64,000 bases of DNA from Arctopsyche grandis. Lineage: Eukaryota > Arthropoda > Insecta > Trichoptera > Hydropsychidae. The DNA lies in assembly GCF_051622035.1 (NCBI RefSeq), contig NC_135359.1, positions 20,599,501 through 20,663,500 on the forward strand, read 5' to 3'. The notes under the pieces are model-generated. The model saw only the letters and a program-made list of their open reading frames with translations, searched no databases and was not told the origin of the DNA. Shown here one piece after another: positions 13,327 through 26,600 of this stretch (the stretch's first letter is position 1; every line of letters starts with the position of its first letter). Made by a program: the position numbers and the translations under genes.

Positions 13327-14687
13327 TTACATTTTCGTTATGGGACTTCCGGTTACATATCCAGATCCTACAGTAAGTTGACTATGATTTGAACCAGAGT
13401 TTGTCATTTGACTATTAATTGTGTGACCTGGACGTTTATCTATAAAAAAAAAAACAATTATTTTATTTTTATATATGCATGTACATTAAAGAATAATAAA
13501 AAAATAAAAAAAAAACGGTGAAAAAGTCATCCACTAACCAGTATGGCATTTATTCCCCTTCTTTTCATTGGAAGACGTATAACTTTTCCTCTCCGAGCTC
13601 TTCGACCTTGATCGATGACTCTTAGCACTACCTCGGCTTCCTTTACCAGAGCCAAATCCAGGACTTCTTCCCCTACCACTTCCATTGTTATTTCTACCAT
13701 TTATAATATCATTATTTTCGAAATAACTAGAATCAGTAGAGTAATCGGGACTGTACGGCCTTCGCTGAGTGTGACTCGGCGAACGACCGGCCTTATTATT
13801 GAAAGCGTTGGGATTTTGAGTTCCAGCATTCTGGATAGGATGCATCTTTGGACCGCTTTGTACGTTTATTTCTTGGGTTGGAAATTGATCAGCTTTGTAT
13901 GGCGCAACTGGAGTTTGATTCTGCTGCGAGCATGCTTCCGGCGACGGACAAGGATACTACACATAAAAAAAAAACAGCGATGATATAATGAACAAGTCAA
14001 ATTTCAGATTCAAACACATATTCGTATTGAATAATCACCTGATCGCCACCACAGCTACTAGTAATATCACTTCCAGAACAACTGCAATCGCATTCATTAT
14101 AACTGAAACAGTTAGTTTCACTCTCCCCGCCGAGATTTGATGACGTGCAATCCTAATAAAAAAAGGTTTGCTTTTAGTATGCTAGTTCAAATATAATCAT
14201 ACATATATTAGTTGTAGTCAAAATTTTACTTGTGATATGCAATCCTGCGGTTCCATTATATCTTGGTATTCAATATCTTCTTGACAGTGATTGTTCGGCA
14301 TTGGATAATTCTGATTTGGATGGTGTCTATACATTATTTCATCGGGCAATTGTTGCTTGGAATGTATTTGACCGTGCGGTAGACAACCGGTCGCTTGAAA
14401 ATTATGCGGGAATGAAGGTATCTGAAAAGTATGACATTTATTCAAGTAATTAATTTTAATTTTAATGCAAATATCATTGTTTAACAATTGCGAATGTAAT
14501 TACAGGAGGCGGCTGCCCAGATGGAGGATTAAAACGACAGTTAAACTGTTGATTGTCTCCTTGATTATCCAACACTTGTTCCATAATTTGCTTTTTATTA
14601 GCCGATGGCGATGAAGGAATAGGATTTGACCTAATATTTATATTTCCGGCTTGATTTGTTGGTTGATTGTTTTGTTCATTTCTCATA
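13327..14687 (-). CDS. robo1: robo exons: C-terminal tail
   Basis: Five exons (14687-14504, 14421-14230, 14152-14039, 13956-13539, 13439-13327). The sequence is Asn/Gln/Pro-rich with NPPSGQPPP, a cysteine-rich segment ([11 protein letters not shown]), and an Arg/Ser/Gly-rich stretch ([20 protein letters not shown]). It ends [10 protein letters not shown] then TAA. I found no clear CC3 polyproline motif. Confidence 0.85.
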
Positions 14688-17600
14688 CTGAAATTAAATA
14701 CGGTAATAATTAAATTAATGTATAACAAAATAAAAAAACAAGTTAATATAACTAATATTAAGTGAAAACCAGAAATTAAGTACAAAATATGCCTACCGAT
14801 AGTCTCCGCAACTGCCGTAAGGTTGCTCAGGTGGCGAAGGAAGAATATCCCTCAAATTGATTCCACAATTTCTACTGTCCTTTCTATATCCATCTTGTGC
14901 ATGACTGGTTTTCGTGTTGCCTTCCATTACAGAACTATCAGAGTAATGATTAGCAAAGTTCCCATGGTGAGTGTTGGTCTTATTAGGATAATATCCCCTA
15001 TTTTCTAAATTCGGATTGCTAAAATTAGATCTGCCATGAGGCTCATGAGTTGTCATGCCCCTTGGCATGTCCAAATTGGGGTGCGACACAAAATTTCCCA
15101 AATTAGGATTGCCGCAACCGTTGTAATTGACTTGTGCCGACCTTTCATAGCAATTGTTGTCGCGTGTGATGAAATTATCCCTTTCAGAATTGGAATACTC
15201 CCCACCAGAATGAGGAATATCGGCATAGTTTCCCGAATTCGACGAATTGTACGATCCGGTATTCTGCTGTATAAAAGTTCCTCTCTCGTTCGGATCTTGG
15301 CATGGATACTGCTGTCGTCGACAGTGTGACATTTTATTATTTTCGAACGGGAGCGATGACGGTTGAATCAAATGATCCGAATATGGATTCAACGGTATCC
15401 TTTCATGATACGGAGGACCGTTGATCTGGTTGCGATTCTGAAAATTGTGAATAAATAAATTACAACATCGTTTTTTCAATATAAATAAATGCAAAATAAA
15501 TTCTGACAAAGACCCTTAAGCTAAGCAGGTTTGTATTGTACTGAGAGGACTTGAACTAAGTAGGAGTAGGAGCAAATGTTTTGAAACACCGCCTACAATA
15601 GTTGCAAGGACTCCGATGAAAGCAATGAAGCGATAAATATTATATGGTTTAATATGAGTATGATATTTATTACCATCGGTATGAGATGATGTGTGGTATG
15701 CTGGTGTGAGGAAATAAGGAGTTCATTGTCAGTGTATTCTGATGAAGATGGACTCACTGTGGACTTGACACATGAATCGTCAGAGTTCATTGCATCCTAG
15801 TAGAAGAAATAAATAAAATGTTGCAATACGTACACAACGAAATGAACCAAGTAAACAAACAACAGGGATAGCAAAAAGTACAAAATGATAAAATATTGAA
15901 GACATTGACACAAGGAATAAAAAAATAAATTATAATAAAAACACACATAAGAACGACGTAATGGATGATTGTGCAGATGAACTCTGTAGTGTGATTGTAG
16001 GTTTTTTTTTTTTTTTTAAGTTATCTTTTCATTCTTTCGCAATACTTACCAGTGATCTGGGACCTTGGTTTGGCACGCATAAAGCAGTTGTGGCATACGG
16101 TTCAGGAGGAGCTGTTTTGTTGATAAGATTTCCACCGGCGTTGTTCCCTTGATAGAAAGTGCTCAGATTGACTTCGGCGTATTCTGAATTGGTTCCATCG
16201 CCAGTCGGGTGTTGCAACCCTGGTGAATTATATGAATAAATAAATAAACATGAATTTGAAATGATTTTGCAACGAAAAATGTATACACAACATACCTAGA
16301 GCTCCTTGTAAGAGCTTGGTTTGACAGTCCTTGTCGTCTATTCTACTTGGAGTGCTGTCCCTTGTTCGCCAGCCCCGTTCTAACCACAAAGATGAATCTT
16401 TATTTAAAGCACATATTTCTGATGCTGTTACAACTGGGACTAAATATACAAAAGACTCGTTAATAATCATGTCCTCTTTTAAATTATGTAAAATAAAATC
16501 AATATAAGTATACCATTGAAATGTCCGAGTTGCTTATCGGTGGTTCGTCGCTTCTTGAAGTAGACTATAGCCATCACGATGGCGAAAGCTATAAGCACCA
16601 CGCACAAGCAGAGGGTCACAAACCAAGGTTCTTTCACGACCTGCGTCACTGATCCATTCGGAGACGGACCCGTCCTATTAATCAAACAAACAAAAAAAAT
16701 ACTATACATATCTGACATCAAATATTAATCATTCAAAATAAATGTTTATACTGACTTGATTAGTTGGTTGATTGTGTAGTTCGGGTCCATAAGTAAAGTA
16801 GTCGGTGCACTGAACGGTCCTGCACCTTTGGAAGTAGCTGCAGCAACACGTGCAGCGTATTTATTACCACTGGTCAAATTATTTATGACTACTGATGTAG
16901 TTGTAGCGTTTAATGTCATCTGTGCCAAAATTTTTCCAGTCTCGTTTGCCTTAATTTGTATCTAAAAAGAAAAAAATAATATATTTTAGTACATATGTAC
17001 TTTGACTTAAATTAAGGCATGTTTGAAAATGAAACAATTGTATGAGATAATAAGCTCAAAATGATTTAGTTCAGAGATTGTAGTTAGCATTCCGAGGACG
17101 AAATTAATGAAATAACAGTATTGTTATAAACACGGATGTTTAATATAACGTGCGGGAAGAAAGTAAAGTAGTAGCCACCAACTTGATCGAATCGGTTTAA
17201 ATCGCAGGATAGCAACCCAAAATCGACCATGTCGTAGAGCCTTTACAGAATCAAAGAATATAATTTTATTTTCATAATTACCTTGTAGCCCAGAATTAAG
17301 CCATTTTGATGTTCCAAAGGCGGCGGAGACCATCTGACAAAAGCGGATGTATTATTGATCATACCGAGGTTGACTTTATCTGGTGGAGCTGACGGTACTG
17401 TAAAAAGAAAGAAAATATTTGTAAATGCAATTTTTACGTCATAAATAATTAAACAATAGGTAACTAAGGGTTTGTTTATTATTTGTTGGAATATCAAAAT
17501 TATTCGTATAGGGATATAATAGAGTTCTAGAAAGAAATATGAAAATTTTACATTTTGATGTTATTATTCTTGGTAACACAATTTCAGGTATGGTGTGTGA

Positions 17601-20600
17601 ATATAGGACAAAATTTATTGACAACTTTTTATCGACGAAAAATTTTTTCATAGGAATATTTGCTGAAAAGTATTTGAAGGAAAGGCTCGGTAATTCAATT
17701 GACATTCTTTTGCTCGACCACATATCTTGTCATGAAAAATCATTGAAAATCAATAAAAAAAGAGCTGATACAAACGTTCAGCTAAATGGATTTTGTTGTC
17801 AAGATGGAGTGAATACTTTGGTATTGTATATTAAATTTGACGATATTTGACGTTTACGTATTTGAAATTCCACTTAAATTCAATTCTATGTAAAGTTTGT
17901 CTTTGATTCAATTATTTCAGGAAAATTATTCGTTTATTAGAAAATTTGGATATCTTATGAATCTTCCGATGATAGCAAATAAATATGACCCAATGTGTCA
18001 ATGTATAAATAATAAAATTGACAGTATATTCAATCTATATGCAAACAAGGATAGTCTGTATTCAATTGAGAGTCTTTTTAACAAGTTTGCAACATTTCTT
18101 TATATTAACAGCTTTTTTTTAAACATATTTAATCATTTTTAAATACAAGAAGTAATTTATAGAATAGAATTTCATCAATGGTTGTCGCAATTGGATGATT
18201 TAGAAAATGAAGTAAATTTCAAAGAAAGTAAAAATCACCAAATTTTACTAAACCAGCTAGATAGCACATCTGCTATGGAACATCTGAAGAATTACATATT
18301 TACTTATTGCGGTAGAAAAGTTGCATCTGAATTAGTGAAAGAAGAATGTGGGATGGATGCCAGTGAAGTAATTAATATTTTGTTGTTTCCTCTTTAAAAT
18401 TAAAATAATTATAATTCTTATAAGTGAGCGTGTGGAGATTTCTCTTTTACATTATATACAAACGAGAAGATGGAACAAAATCGAATTGCGAGGCTATAAA
18501 AAAGATGAAAAATGCATAGCAGCTGAAATCATCAGCATTGACAAAACGATAGATGGAATAATATTGAAAACTCAATCGAAAGACGTTGAATATCAGTGTA
18601 ATATGTTATTGATGGCATTACCTGTTTACAAAGTGAAAGGTATATCAAATAAATTAAGCTAATATAAACCATGTAAAAAAGTTTGCTAAAAATAAGAACC
18701 ATTTAATCACTTTCAATAATTGATAAAAAAATCTGTAAATAATGACGATTTTAGAAATTTATATTGATTCAACTCTCATGTCTGATAAAGAAAGGATGGT
18801 TATATCGAGCATGCATCACCATCTGTTGAAAAAAGTTACCATAAGCTATGCGAAATGTTTTTGGCACGGCAAAGACTTTACGACTTTAACGACTTTAGAC
18901 GAACCATTGTGGTATAATTTTTTAATAATCCATGTAATATGGTTATTCGTATAATGTTTATCAATATTATATCAAAATTTTAGGAACATTAAGGTGGGAT
19001 CTAATTTAAGAAGATCAAAAACATTACATAAGTATGTCTTTCAACAGCCTTGCATTACAGGATATTACAGGATAAATTATAATGGTAAGATAATTCCGTT
19101 AGTGGTCATAATAAAACAGAATGTATTATATAAAAATAAAATATTTAGAAGTTGGGGATGAAAAATCTAAGCAAGATAAAATAATTGAACAATTAAAGAG
19201 AATTTTTGGGGAAGAATCGAAGAATTTCATTCAATTTACAGAAGAATGGGTTGCAGGCGCTGATATACCGAAATTGGGGCATTTTCATGGTATTTCAAAT
19301 ACTTTTGTACGACATAATATATTTTTGCAATCATTAAAAATGCCGTCTAATTCCAGATTTATTAAAAATGTTAAATAGCAATAGTGAATTAGGAAAAATC
19401 GAATGGAGTGCATTAGATTTATACAATGGGTGTGATTTAGAATCATCTCTACGAGCTGGATATCTGAGTGTATTCAACACAATGTATGCTCTAAGACCAC
19501 AAGTAAATAAAATATTTTATTACATTTCACATATTATATCACAAATATCAAAGAAATGTTGCAGATAATTTATAAATACAATGTTTCAGGCAATAAGCAT
19601 CAACGATATTTTCATGATATATCCACCGAGAGTCCTTCGAGGATTTACAATAGCCAGATTTATTCGAAGCATCAATTTAAAAATGTTAATCAAAATTTGG
19701 ATGCTATCATCTTATGCTTTTCTAGCATATAAAATTATCAAATTTCTTATAGACATGTTTAAGTAATAGTTTAATATTGTTTATATTTAAATAAAACCTA
19801 CCATCTTCTATTGTTTTTCCAATTTTGGCATTGGAAGGCTTCCCTTGAAGCATTTTATAATACGGAACTAAGAATATGTCATATTTGGTATTGGGTCTCA
19901 AGTTTTGAAGTAGAAAACTAGTTGAGCCACCATTTCTTGCAGATACAACGGAATATTCTTCGCTCGCATTCAAGGGACTGCCTGTAATCTTCGGTGGTTT
20001 TTCAGTCTCACTCTGGACCTCAATTCTACTTGTATGCCTCTGTTTTATTACTTCTATTTCATTCGGAAGCTCCTTATATCTAATATAAGTGCCTTCTAAG
20101 TATTCGTCATAATCAATCAACAACTGAAACATATAATAAACATTAATAAATTATATATTTTTAGTTATGATACATTTTTATTGTAGTATACTCACATCCC
20201 AAATCACTTTTAAAGATGTAGAACTTAACGGTATGACTTGTTTCAACGATAGTACATCGGAATCGAGGAATTTCCTTGCTTCGACGAGTTCGAATTGTGT
20301 AATCGGTTGAATATCTTTCTGCCAGGTTAGTACGGGTTCGGTCATGTCGCTCGGGGCTGATGCTCCATATTGATTCCAAGCTCTCAAAACAAAGCGATAG
20401 AGCGTTTCAGGTTGTAAACCCGTCACCTAAGAATGTTCAATTTGTTAGTTTCAGTTAGATAGTTGACGTTAACATATGTAGTTAAATATGTATGTGTGTT
20501 ATAAATACCGTATATGCTTCCTCAAGTATTCCTTTGCTTGCAACGATCCAACCAGTTTGCAAAGTTGAACTAAAGTATTCAACAGAGTAACTGAAAACAA

Positions 20601-23600
20601 GATACATATGTAGATTGAGGATTCAAACACAGACATATCAAAATGTATTGATATTTTAAAGATTCAACTTGGAATGTATGTATGTATGTAATATTTACCT
20701 GAGAACGCTTGGATGCTTTTGCCAAGTAAGTGTGACACTATGAGCTGAAAAATTATGAGGAGTTGGTCTCGGAGGACGAGGAGGAAATAGTGCTGCGGAA
20801 GGAGCTCTTTTAGGAATAGTTCCGACTCCACCTCGTACAACATCAAGCCTAGCTTGAACGGTAGCACTACCACTTGAAGATTGCACCGTACAAACATAAA
20901 CACCAGAATCACTTGTGTGCAAATCTAAAATGATATAAAAAGATTAATACAATATTGAAAATAGTCATAGTTTCTTCAAACTAAATAGAAATAGATGTAC
21001 CGTCGATGAATAGAGAACCATTGACAGCTATTGTTATCCGTCTATCTAAATCCCCATCAGGTCCTAGTCTAGCACCTTGTTGACTCGCTTCATAATTGAT
21101 ATCGACACCATCTTTAGTCCATTTGGTCGATGATGCACCGATAGATGTGCACGTCATTTGAGCATTGCTTTTCAAAGGTAATGTTTGGTTGGATGGACCG
21201 AACTGCACTATCGGTGGAGGTGCATCTTCTTTGGTCAATACCTAAAATATACGTTTATTACCACATTTTCTCATAATTGTATTATATTATATAATATTTA
21301 ATATGATATATAATGTTATAGTATAGTTACATGTAGTGTTATTCTATGAGATGCACTTCCGGCTGCATTGACGGCAGAACATGTTAGAAAACCTTCGTGT
21401 GATCTCCTCGCTGCTGATATGCGAAGTGTACCATCAGCTATTACTGAAAGACTTCCTCCAGGGCTTTGACCAGGAAACATCAAATCCTGAAATGTAATAA
21501 TAATAATAATAATAATATAGTATGATGTTGTCTTTTGGGGAGAGTTGTGCATAGAAATGTCGTTTTTCTCTTTCAGAGCAATGATAAAATCCGACGTATC
21601 ATTAATCATAGCAAGCAGAGAGAAGGGAAATATGAAAAATCGGAAAATGACAAAGATATAAATGAGGGTGATTTTATTGAAAAAGAAACTATCATGCCTT
21701 CAAGGATGGATAGGAAACTGAGTATCGTTTGAATATTTTATATTATGTATAATATATTGAGTGACTGTTTACGAATTTGATACTTGTTTATACTTTTACT
21801 GTTATTTATACTTTTAAATTATTATGCCAAGATGGTCACGAACTTATATCGCAATAGCCTGCAGTATAGATCGGTGGTTGCGTTAATGCTTACCACCGAG
21901 AGGTTCCCGGGTTCGAGCCCTGGGTTGACCTCGATTGAAAAGAATTTATTCCGAGTATATTATTAGTCGATCGTTTCTTATTACATAGATCTTGACAATT
22001 TATCTGATTTCATTGTTGAAACGGTCCTTCATCAAATTGGCAAAACCATCCTGCCTAATATGCGAAGAAGATTGTAAATTTAAAATCTATAAAATGTATC
22101 TACATATATACATGTGTATGTACAAGTTTAATACTATAGATGCCACTCAGGAGCAACTCGCAATGATAAAAAATGTCTGTAAATTTGTACATTTATGTAT
22201 GTGAAAAATAACCATCCGGGTTTATTATGCTTACGAATATGAATTTGTAATTGAAATTAGCGGAATATAATATTTGCATGGCTATAAATATTATACGTAA
22301 ACAATTAGTAGCTAATCATATTTGATACCGTGTAGAATGGTAACGAAGAGAACGAAAACAATTCAAATAAACAAGTGGCACGTTTATTTTATATCAATAT
22401 TGAGACAATAATTATATATACTGAGATATATAAAATGGAATAAAATCATAAATACATTGAGTTTTATATACAAAATGTTTTACGAAGGATAGAATCAAAA
22501 ATTTTAGGTAGAAGTGATGACGATGAAAGCAAAGATATTCAACGTACTGAATATTTGCAACTAAAGTACTATTCATACTATCCAGCATTGCAAAGCAACA
22601 GCCCGGCACAATAATGCACGGAAAAGACTACTTATTTTTATATTATACAGCAGCGCACGTTGAGAACTTTCACTAGTACGGGTGCACTCGCTACGATGAC
22701 GTCACGTCAAGCGTGAACATTTCCACAGTGGCCAAAATAAAATCAGTTCTGCTCGATACATTTCGGTAACATCGGAGATCGTGTCGGTTGCTGCTGTTTA
22801 GGATACGCCACGTACACATATGAATGTGTTCATATATGTATAATGTATCAAAGAATACTATTCGTCCTGTTGTTTACGTACAGTTGTCGGTCTATGCTGT
22901 GTCAGTATGAATATATTGGCATATCAATTTTGCCATAAGTATCGGCACTACTATACATACACACCGTTGATCAAGAAAAGTGTACTTTGTATCTTCTTAT
23001 TTTTAAAACTAGGAGCTAACTACTACTTATTATCTACTAGTTGTTTTACCTGGCTTCGCTCAGTATTTGAAATATAAACAGCTTAAACATAGCGAATCTA
23101 ATAGTAAATATTCATTTGTTTTTTTTATTAAATTTATTTGAATCGGAAAAAATATAGATAATCGAATCGTCATCATAGAAACTTTGTTTTGTTTTCGAAG
23201 TTCCCAACCAAAAATACTTACAAACATACAAACAAAGTCTCTTTCGAAATTATATATTAGATTATTTACTACTTCTACTACTTATTACTAGAGCCCGGAA
23301 TCTGAAGGGGCTGTTTATTGTTCAAAGATTGTAAATGCATTGTTAAAGGTTTGCCGAACCTTTTTTACAAAGGATTTACAACAATGGAACAAAAGGCGGC
23401 ACGTTTCCGGCCCCTTCAGATTCCGACCTCTACTTATTACCTATTACTTACTACTACTACAACTTACTACTTATTTTTAAAACTAGAAGAAAAGTTTCAT
23501 TTGCTAAGCCTTTTATGTATTTAAAATAATCAAAAAGGCATTGAGACGACAGTATTCTGTCATCAAAAACTACCCTGTGTATTGAAAAAATAAATGGAAA

Positions 23601-26600
23601 CGTTGGGCAAGTGGTCTCTTAATTAATGTTTTCCGCTGTCAAATCTGAGAAAAGCCCCAGCAGCGTTAAATTTCCTTCGGCGCTAGATGCAGAAAAGTGA
23701 GGCACAAGAAGGGGGACGACAATTTCGAAGCTTTTCATCGCTTTTCCTCGCGGAAATTCTAGTCGCTTTCCACCTCCTTTTGTAGCACCCCCTCGCTGTC
23801 TGCGCGAGGGGAGAAAAAAATCTTTTGTTGCGGAACGAAGAGCGAAAATTTCGACAGAAAAGCAACTTAAATTGGGCTCGGAGGCAACGGCGCATAATTA
23901 TGCGTATTAATGAATAATTAATGCGATTCCACGACCATAGCGGCGACAATTAATTGGACAACACTTGATCGAGTCTACACAGCGAGAGCGAACCAAATCC
24001 AAAAGTTTTAAACCGATAAAATATTCGAGAGTCAGTACCAGCGCCACTCCAGATAGACTAACAATAAGTGCACTTCAGATTCCACACAAAAAAGAGAAGT
24101 ATTATGCTCTTATAAATATATTTATCTTGTACTGGCATAACTTTGTTTGCATTTCAGAGGGCATTGCAAAAGGAAAGTCTGAGAAAACCTTTGAAATCGG
24201 CCGGAGAGGACATACATCACCGTTGAGCTCGAGATGTTTGTCCAATTTGCTAATGACGGTGGATTTTCCCATTTCGTCTCGGAAAAAACTTTTCAAGCGA
24301 GAGAATTTTCAGGCTTTCAGTCGCGACAGTATCGATCCTAGAGGATGATGCCGGGGCGCCTCACCAGCAATGTTGACTGAATACGAATTGCTTTTTTAGA
24401 TGAAAATAAAGCCTTCAGACCTCATTTTCACGCGAGTACACGTGTAACAGACACTAAATGAAATATTCACCCAAATGTGACAGAAATTTCAACAGAATTT
24501 TTATTACACTTAAGTCGTCCGTGGAAGCTTTTAAAAATTTATTTGAAAAAATAACTCGATTCATTAAGCAAGCGCTTATCAAAATATGTTTTTCGTTTTA
24601 GATCAAACAAGATAGGAAAGTTTTCAAAGTCTACATAGTTACCAAAATGAGAAAGTCGCATGGATGGTGACCTTATCTCGTCACGTAGACGATTTCGATT
24701 CAAAGCGCAAAAATTGTTCAACCAAAATAATTTAAGACGATATTATGGCTTTATATGTATATGATCAAGTTTTAATTCAAATTAGTATACATAAAGATAA
24801 TAACTCATAAGACAGTATGCCAAGACGATCACGTTTTAATCACAATGTAATAACACCAAATGTATTTATAGCACTTTTCAGTATGTACTTGATTTCAAGT
24901 CTTGCCAATTTATATGTCAATTAACATTTTTAAGAAAGAGCAATATACATATATAAGTATGTACGTACAATATATGTATATTTTATTTACTTACATAAAT
25001 CTTCTAGAGTAAAGATCCGAAGCAAATTAAAAGTTATCTATTTATATGCACTTAATACGGCGCATCTCTATGAAGATTAGACATTAATTTAAATAGCAAT
25101 CGTTAGGATTATTTTGAATATTTTTAGGCACATTAAAGAAAATATTTGTTCGATAATAATAATTAGATATTATCATTTCCAGTCATTCACAATCCACTGC
25201 TGGACGAAGGCCTCTCCAACACGCTTCCATTTTTTTTGTTTTGCGCAACTTTCACCCATCTCACCCCAAACATTTTTCTAATTTATCCACTTAAGGCCGG
25301 GCCGCACCGTGCAACTTTGTCGGCCGACTAGTTGCGCGACACGAAAAAATGAATGGAAATGTGTGCGACAAGCAAGTTGACGGGTGTGGCATGTCCCATC
25401 TACCTGCATGCATTGGTCTGGTCGCCCTCAACCAAGTCGCTCGCAAGTCGCACGGTGCGGCCCGGCCCTTACATATGTTCCTTGCAGCTTCCTAATACCC
25501 TTTTACATTATCTTGGGTACCATTTAAGCCCTTCTTTTGTCCATCTTCTGTGACCCGCCTATTGCCATTTCAATCTCTTCACTCTCTCCACGATATGAAC
25601 TACCCATATCATACTTCTCACCCACACATTCCGTTTTCTATCTCTCCTCATTATGCCAAGCGTTTCATACTTCTTTCAGAAATCTAATATACTATATTTC
25701 TGTACATATTTAGTTTAGAATAAAAATTACATTGGGTAGCCAAATCATACAATGAAAATTACTCACTTGAGCTCCTTCTCTTGACCAGTACAGTTGAGGA
25801 CTAGGAGTACCGATAGCAGTGCACGGTAAATCAACTGGTTCACCTTCCCAAACGGTCAGATCTGAAGCTACCTTCGTCCAGGTGGGTCGAGCTGAAAACA
25901 AACATAAGAAATACTGATTAAAATTTTCATATACATATATATGTACATATGTATAGATTGCATGAACCAAGACTCAACAAATCGAACTCTCCTCCACGAG
26001 ATTCGAATCCGATACCATATTTCAGACTTTCAGGCGTCAGGGATTAATTGGTAAAAGCTGAATCGAAACGGAATCGTCGAATGGGAAACGGCAGCTTTTT
26101 TGCCCCGATAAATAAAACTGGTCGTGTGTACGTATGGATTATGGCCGAGCAATAAAACCGTCAAACCGTATAAATTAATTAAACCAGGGAGGGTGCGGAG
26201 GGAGGGGAAGAAGATTTAGCGGATTTTTCCCATTTCTGGAATACGTCCAGTGAATGGGGATTTTACAAAGCGAGCATGCAAACCTACACACGTATGTATG
26301 TATGTATGTATCTTCGATTCGTTAAGACAGACGCGTTCTACATACTGTATTATAAAATAATACAGAATGTATTGTATTTGTGTTTATAATTTAATTGAGC
26401 GAAATTCGCAAACAATAAATAGGAATTATTTACGTTGCCGAATTAGCAATGCAAATCGCACGAAGGGACCAAAACAGACTCAACAGAATTGTATATTGCA
26501 TTATTTTGGTTCGTACAAAATAAATTGTCTGATAGTCAATATATGGAGCACCTTATACAAGTAAAATAATAATTAAAACGCCCGCACTTTTGAATTAAAC

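Larger units (their letters stand above)
21487..25766. other. robo intron between Ig4 exons
   Basis: 4.3-kb intron. It contains a SINE (21861-22170), dispersed repeat A (22640-22960), a LINE-tail-like repeat (23038-23272), a foldback MITE (23289-23432), a higher-GC island (23600-24340) and an RTE-like LINE fragment split by a MITE (25171-25680). No exon was seen. Confidence 0.7.

Noticed and set aside
13615..13983. 122-codon plus-strand Ser/Thr-rich frame
   Set aside because: Shadow of the robo C-terminal exon 13956-13539, which fits splice sites and phase.
17439..17723. 94-codon minus-strand frame in the robo intron
   Set aside because: Shadow of the nested oxidase-like gene; no Ig or FN3 features and no fit to robo exon phases.
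17539..19766. Nested gene as a prenylcysteine oxidase rather than an MAO relative
   Set aside because: The Rossmann start would fit either, but the FW-x-K-D block, the C-terminal GKIEW...RAGY segment and the C-terminal membrane anchor fit MAO better. A profile search would settle it.
21861..21930. Possible tRNA gene with A and B boxes
   Set aside because: No acceptor-stem pairing, and it recurs with the same downstream core, so it is a SINE head.
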